This document shows, in pieces, positions 58,775 through 64,000 of a DNA stretch of 64,000 nt (positions are counted from its first letter, which is position 1; the number at the start of each line of letters is the position of its first letter). The notes beneath the pieces were generated by a model that searched no databases, was not told the origin of the DNA, and was given only the letters and a program-made list of their open reading frames with translations. Both the position numbers and the translations under genes were made by a program. The stretch is from NCBI GenBank assembly GCA_001414485.1, contig LLEY01000204.1, positions 1 through 64,000 of the forward strand. The letters run 5' to 3'. The stretch comes from Calycina herbarum (Eukaryota; Ascomycota; Leotiomycetes; Helotiales; Pezizellaceae).

Positions 58775-59373
58775 GTCTATACAACGGAAGTTGGAGTTTA
58801 TGATGACGAAACTTATGTTCCTTTGGCAAATTGGGTCGGAGGTTTTTTTATAGAAGGATGCCTATGTTTTTCCTCCTTAAACTTCCCCATCTTGTTTCAA
58901 ATAGTGTATTAGTACTTAGCAAGGCAAATTTTGGATTAGAATTTTCGTATGCAAATATTTGAAGAGATCTCAAACAACGTGCACTCAAATGTAAAAGGTA
59001 ATTGGTCGTATTGAACTGAGTAGGGGCTTCAAAGTTGCATCCATCGCTTTAACTGATGTTTCATACGAAAGGCCAACTGCTGCTAAGCTTGCTAATAGCA
59101 AAGTGAACCGACGTTTTAGAACCCCTAAAAGAGAAGATGGAGGTCAGACACGTGATATGAATTCTCCATTTGCTGCTACCTGCCTTGTCTTTCAAATCTC
59201 CATTTTGAAAGAATACAAAGAGACAATAACTCTTTACCTTATCCTGACTATTGTGTCTTTGGGCTGACAAAAGCATGGTGAGTCTCTTAGTTAACAATGC
59301 CTTGCCCAACACAATGCTTTGTTCTACATAAAAACAAGTTAAACAATTTACGTTCATTGGCGTATATCATGGC
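58775..59373. other. intergenic
   Basis: No feature recognised. The region holds the 3' end of the preceding gene and the promoter of the amidoligase-like gene. Confidence 0.45.
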
Positions 59374-60525
59374 ATGTTCCATTCCTTTAGCGGAGAGTTT
59401 CAGTTTCGAAGACTACCAAACCTCAAACCATTGGAAACCGATTTCGAACTTTTGAGAAAGCGACTATTCAAAATGGCGAACAAATATTGTACGTTTTACT
59501 TCCGAGTTCAATTGGACATTCGAATTTCCAACCCCGAGTTTTTGTCAAAACCTCCTGGCTTTCTGGCCGGGCATCTTTGTAAATCACTTTCAAACTCTAA
59601 GAATCCCTTCCAGACCGAGTGGAAGCTCGATGATAACTTTCAGGGCACGGATGATCCTCGCTACCTAGAGGATCTCACAGCCTGTCAGTGGCTCATTAGA
59701 AGCCTAAAACGAGTTGTCAATGAAGATAGAACCCCTCTATACTACCAGGTATCATTGAGCTCCCCAATGAATCAAGGTAATATGGAAGGGTTAGATGCCG
59801 TCACTGATGCCTGCAGGATTTTAGAATCCGAATACCAACACTCAGCCGATCGTGAGGGCATCCCTAATCTTCGTGTTGAGGTAGCCCACGCATCGGAGCC
59901 ACTTCCTGTAGACACTTTGAAAAAGATCATGGGTTTCTTGTGGACTTTTGAGAAGGTTATCAACACCATTCACCCACCCCATGTGCTTGAAAGCAAGAAT
60001 CCAGTACCTCTTAGGCGGAATTGCGATCTCTCTCGGCTATCATCACTAAAGAGTGACAATGGCAAACCCAAGTTCTCTCCAGCAGAGATCCTAGATAAAC
60101 TCTTTGCTTGCAAAACGACCGAAGAGCTCGTCGCACTCACATCCCACCCTGATCCCCAGGTCCAGCAGACCTTCTCCGCCAAACAATTCCTCCAACCTGA
60201 CTTGTATTTCCCAAGTTTCGAATTCAATCAACACGAAGCCACTCTGGATGCGTATCGTGTGGAGTTATGGGTGAAGTTTTGTTGGGGGTTGGTTGACTTT
60301 GTTCACCGTTACACCTACGATGCGGTGCACCAAAACCTGCGGGACATCACAGTAAACGAGATTGAAATCACACTGGATGATCTCCTTGGGATGTTGGGAG
60401 TACTAGAAGAAGGCGAAATTTTTGCGGGTATGGTGTACACCCATACCGATGAGCTTTACACGGGAATTCCTTCTTGGAATCCTTCTTTGAATAGCGAGGA
60501 TGATAAGATGGACGTAGGTCCTTAG
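59374..60525 (+). CDS. amidoligase-like protein (Amidoligase_2 family), 383 aa
   Basis: A single open frame. Two starts are possible: ATG at 59374 and ATG at 59473 (MANKYCTFYFRVQLD), the second falling where family members usually begin. LKKIMGFLWTFEKVINTIHP in the middle and FEFNQHEATLDAYRVELWVK near the C-terminal third match blocks I know from fungal amidoligases, where the second block (usually FRQHEGTLD) belongs to the catalytic ATP-grasp-like fold. The block that usually reads GLHVHVG is LRVEVAHA here, so both His are lost, and the usual FGVELE-type N-terminal motif is weak. An active ligase is therefore doubtful. The family joins amino groups to carboxylates, so a peptide or protein substrate would be expected. 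It ends 139 bp from a convergent A-T-R reductase gene. No lesion was found. Confidence 0.75.
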   Translation: MFHSFSGEFQFRRLPNLKPLETDFELLRKRLFKMANKYCTFYFRVQLDIRISNPEFLSKPPGFLAGHLCKSLSNSKNPFQTEWKLDDNFQGTDDPRYLEDLTACQWLIRSLKRVVNEDRTPLYYQVSLSSPMNQGNMEGLDAVTDACRILESEYQHSADREGIPNLRVEVAHASEPLPVDTLKKIMGFLWTFEKVINTIHPPHVLESKNPVPLRRNCDLSRLSSLKSDNGKPKFSPAEILDKLFACKTTEELVALTSHPDPQVQQTFSAKQFLQPDLYFPSFEFNQHEATLDAYRVELWVKFCWGLVDFVHRYTYDAVHQNLRDITVNEIEITLDDLLGMLGVLEEGEIFAGMVYTHTDELYTGIPSWNPSLNSEDDKMDVGP

Positions 60526-60664
60526 AAGACAAACTAAGGCTAGGGTGAAATAGGTTATTCAAATTGAAAAAGATTTGAATAATGCAAACAAAGAAACCAT
60601 TAAAACTACTTATCTGTCTTAACCCCGTGCCGTAAATAAATAAAAGTTTTACCCCTATAATCTC

Positions 60665-63600
60665 TCATCTCTTAAACTCCCATTTCCCCCTCCAACCCCT
60701 CAGGAACCCCTCCACATACCCATTTTTGATGAAATCAATCCTATCCCTCAGCTTCTCACTTACCTCCTCGGCCCTCTCAGTAGAGAACACAACAGTATTT
60801 CCCTCCCCATACCCATTCATATTCCCATTTCCATTCTCACCCTCCCTACTCTCATCCTGCCCAGTGCCATACTTGCCCTCAAAAAAGCTCAAAAGTTTCA
60901 ATGTAGGATTTCTCTCCACCGAATATGTATCAGCACTCCCCCTCAAAGCCTGGACCCACTCTCGCGGCGATACGATTTCGAATTCCAGCCCGCATCGCCT
61001 AAGCTCTGGTAGAAGGTCGGTTGTCCAGTCGAAGCGATGAGGATTAACTAGGTTGTATACTAAATTCTTTTTGTATTTCTGTGTGGGAGGAGAAGGGTTG
61101 AGAGACGAGAGTTCAAGAATGATGCTCGCTAAATAATCAACAGGTAACCATGAACATCCCTAATACGAAATGTCAGTATTGTGCTTAATAACGAGAGCAA
61201 GAATAGGTTATAAACGCACCTCTCTCAAACTTGGAATCTTTCCCAATGTCAAAGCACTCCTAATAATCAGCGGCGTAGCCTCCTCCGCATTCCAATAAAA
61301 TGATTTCCCATCACCAACAATCTGTCCGATTCTCAGCACTCTCCCTCTAGCACCCTGTTCAACCGCCCTCCCAACAATCTTCTCACCCACTAATTTGGAT
61401 CTTGCATACCCCGTACTCGAAGCCCAACTCAAATCTCGAATTTCCTCCTCCGAAACAGGTATGCCACTCGGTCCTCGCATAGCGACAGAGATACTCGAGC
61501 AGAATAGGAACTCAGCCGGTTGTGGAGAAAATACTGAGAGGGAAAGGTTAATGAGATTTTGCACACTTGCGATTTCGGGGGAGAAACTTTGTACGGAGAT
61601 GTTGAAGTTTACGGGCCAGGCAGCGTGGAGTATCACCGTGACGCTTTTCTTCACTCGTTCCAATACATCTTCTTCCAGCCCAAGAGATGGGAGAGAGAGG
61701 TCGCTCTCAAGTGCCACGATTTTATTCCGTTGTTTAGGTGATATGTCGAGCTTGCGAGATTCCAAGGTTTGGAGAAGACGTTGTATGGGGACTAGACTGG
61801 AAGTTTTGGGACGGACGAGACATATTACTTGTCGGACTGCGGGATTTCGGAGAAGCTGGAAGAGGAGGTGGGAACCTAGGTTTCCAGTTGCACCTGTAAG
61901 GACCTGTTCGTAACAGTCAGTTCATAGCTGTCCAAAATGTTTATTAGATGGATGGATGATAGTACTTACCACGGTATACCACTCAAATGGTTGACTAGAC
62001 AAAGTAGCAGGTCGACTGACAAACTCGTTATGTTTCTCTATGAGAGCTTCCATAGTCTCAATGTCCGAAATCTCATGTCGCCTCCCATCAGCCGAACAAA
62101 GATACCCCGCCAACTTTCTCAAGTTCACCATCTCGTAAATATTAGTAGCAGATAAATCCTTGCAATAGTCGCGTAACTTGATCCCCTTCCTAATAAGCGA
62201 CGCGAACTGGATGGCCTTCATACTATCCAGTCCCGCAGCAAACAGGTCAGTATCGAGTCCGATATCGAGGCCCAACTCTCTCCCACATAAGAAAAGAAGA
62301 TGCTCCTGTGTTTCAAGAATCCCGAGTTCCAGATTTCCATCGGAGCCAGAACTTTCGAATTTCCGATACACATCATCAATTTCCTTGCTGAATTTCTTGT
62401 ACCCAATAAAACGCATCAAAGACCCCTTATCCGTTTTAGGAAACTCAACTTCGGGCGGGAAAACCAAAATAAGATCCCTCACAATCTGCGAGAATGCCTC
62501 GGCTCTCTCGTTCGCTTGTATGATTCTAGGCCATATATGTTCCAAAAACTCATCATCGGACAAATGCGCGGCAAGTGGGCTCCTAAAAACGAACAGGCCA
62601 GGAACAGTTCTATCGATTCCGAATACAACAGCCTCTTGAACAAGAACGTCATCTCGTATCAGACCTTCGATTGGTAATGGGAGAACCTTTTCTCCGTTCA
62701 GAAGAGTAATACGATCATCGATCCTGCCAACGAACTTCCACAGGTTGGGAGTATCAGGATGTGGGGACCATAGGTCGGAGGTATGGAGGGAATTAGGCGG
62801 ATCCTGAGAATTAGAAAGAACTCTCGATTTCAACCCCTCGAGGCACACCAACTCAAAAAGCCCACTCCCAATAGGCTTCATCCAGATGTGGGGCGTGACA
62901 GAAGGCAAGAAGTGGTTATAATTCCAGTTCTTATCGCCTCGTGGTCTCTGAGATGTAGCAAGGACACCAGCTTCAGTGCTTGAATCGTGTTAGCCTTGAG
63001 ATAATAGTCGGTGGAATGTGCTATACCTTCCAAAGGACCCCACAAGATGAACTCCATTTCCAGAAAGATGATCCCCTAGCTCATCAGGACATTGACTTCC
63101 GTGATATGTAACAATTTCGCAGGATTTCAATGCCGCAATTCCCCCCTTTGTTTCACTCGTCAATTTCAAAGTATAGGGAACCGCGCAAGTCTGCTGGGGG
63201 TGAAATCTCTCAATGGTCTTCTTAACATTATTCCCCGTGACCGGTGTTGAGAAGTCATATAATATGAGCATAGAACCCTGATAGATGGCAGTGTAAAACA
63301 TACCCAAGCCGAAGACGTGATAGAATGGAAGTGTCAGGAAAACCGAAAGGCCATAACCATTCATCGCCGATGTGAGATAACGTTGGTGAGTTATGTGAAT
63401 AGGTTTGGGAATGCCAGTTGAACCGCTTGAATGCATTATGTATGCCGTTCGACCTAGATCTTCCGAATTTGTCATTGGGAACTCGAACGTGCCAAGTTTG
63501 GTAGTGCTCGAGAACAGTTCGTCTTCGCTGACTAGCTGGGAAGTAGATATCGATAAAGAGGATGTGATATCAGAGACGGCATCGATGGCTTCTGTGGGGC

Positions 63601-64000
63601 AGAAGAGAGCCGTGCATTTAGTCTTTTGAAGAAGTGCAGCATAAGCGGTGACTGATAACCTGGGAGAAAGAACAAGGACAGTATATCCAAGTCTGCTCAA
63701 ACCACAAGCCGTCATCAAAAATTCCAGATTGGAAGGCCCAGTAATTCCCACCACAGGTGCATTTGCTCTGTTCTGGAAGAGTAAATTAGTGTGGTGTGAG
63801 TTATTTCCCCAAGGGCAAAGCTTACGTGTAAAGCGGACACTTGAGTGCAAAGTACTCGAGCTGCTCTTTCAACTAATGCCTCTACTTCCCCAGCAGAATA
63901 GACCTTGGGCTCGCCATTGTGCTTGGGACATGCCAGTACAGGCTTTGCAATGCACTTATTGCTTTGAATACGAAAAAAGTCATCGAGGACTCTCACCCCT
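60665..64000 (-). CDS. A-T-R adenylate-forming reductase (NRPS-like), N-terminus off the right edge
   Basis: Exons from the right edge: 64000-63826 (partial), 63772-63027, 62978-61970, 61903-61220 and 61159-60665. The introns are 53, 48, 66 and 60 bp, all in phase, giving at least 1036 codons. Adenylation domain: YIMHSSGSTGIPKP (A3), GSFGSTEAG (A5), SDLWSPHPDTPNLWKFVGR then LLNGEKV (A7/A8), TDKGSLMR (A10). The carrier (T) domain has DLFAAGLDSMKAI with the Ser that takes the phosphopantetheine arm. The reductase domain has VLTGATGNLGSHLL (NADPH-binding TGxxGxxG) and YARSKLVGEKI (Tyr-x3-Lys). There is no condensation domain. Such enzymes activate an aryl or amino acid as AMP ester, load it on the carrier and release an aldehyde or alcohol. 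The product class cannot be read from the sequence. No lesion was seen. Confidence 0.9.

Overview
The window is from a filamentous ascomycete fungus (Pezizomycotina; a leotiomycete-like fungus is my guess, not shown). The grounds are short introns (about 45-120 bp for most, up to about 260 bp) with GTAAGT-type donors and CTAAC-type branch sites, fungus-specific families (HET, Clr5, NACHT, rhodopsin-domain membrane protein, A-T-R adenylate-forming reductase), and a large transposon island carrying repeat-induced point mutation (RIP): TpA-rich DNA in which CAG, CAA and TGG codons have become TAG and TAA.

Left arm (1-29,290). In order: a secreted berberine-bridge-type FAD oxidoreductase with one frame break (1,674-3,586, minus); a HET/NB-ARC/NACHT NLR-like protein (4,316-7,887, minus) ending at an in-frame TAG that is followed by 121 more open codons; an ankyrin protein (9,435-10,394, minus); a large four-exon secreted Ser/Thr-rich protein (11,167-15,168, plus); a coiled-coil protein (17,267-18,147, plus); a disrupted Zn2Cys6-like factor (18,959-20,190, plus); an 824-bp hAT-like remnant with an 8-bp target duplication; a rhodopsin-domain 7TM protein (22,122-23,360, minus); a GTPase with coiled coil and zinc ribbon (24,859-26,753, minus); and the 5' half of a Clr5-ankyrin gene (from 27,456, plus).

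Middle (about 29,290-51,545) is one nest of repeats: a full-length chromodomain Ty3/gypsy element with 183-bp LTRs; a second gypsy family in reverse orientation plus a broken direct copy that contains a solo LTR flanked by TCAAC; nested palindromic foldback elements with TA duplications; and a LINE with a little-mutated 177-bp insertion. No host gene was found inside it.

Right arm (52,200-64,000). Ankyrin coding sequence resumes at 52,200 on the same strand, so the Clr5-ankyrin gene appears to have been split by the island, with RIP-like stops spilling into its last ankyrin codons. Then come a possible GPI-anchored protein (53,264-53,875, minus), a secreted DUF7029/DUF7223-like protein with a frameshift and a nonsense codon (56,737-58,774, plus), an amidoligase-like protein (59,374-60,525, plus), and convergent with it an A-T-R reductase running off the right edge (60,665-64,000, minus).

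As a whole this looks like a fast-evolving accessory locus. NLR, ankyrin, Clr5-ankyrin and immune-type GTPase genes (nonself recognition and programmed cell death families in fungi) sit with secreted and secondary-metabolism enzymes around a RIP-mutated island, and at least five of the genes carry inactivating lesions. All gene models come from reading frames and splice signals by eye; family names come from remembered motifs, without a database search.
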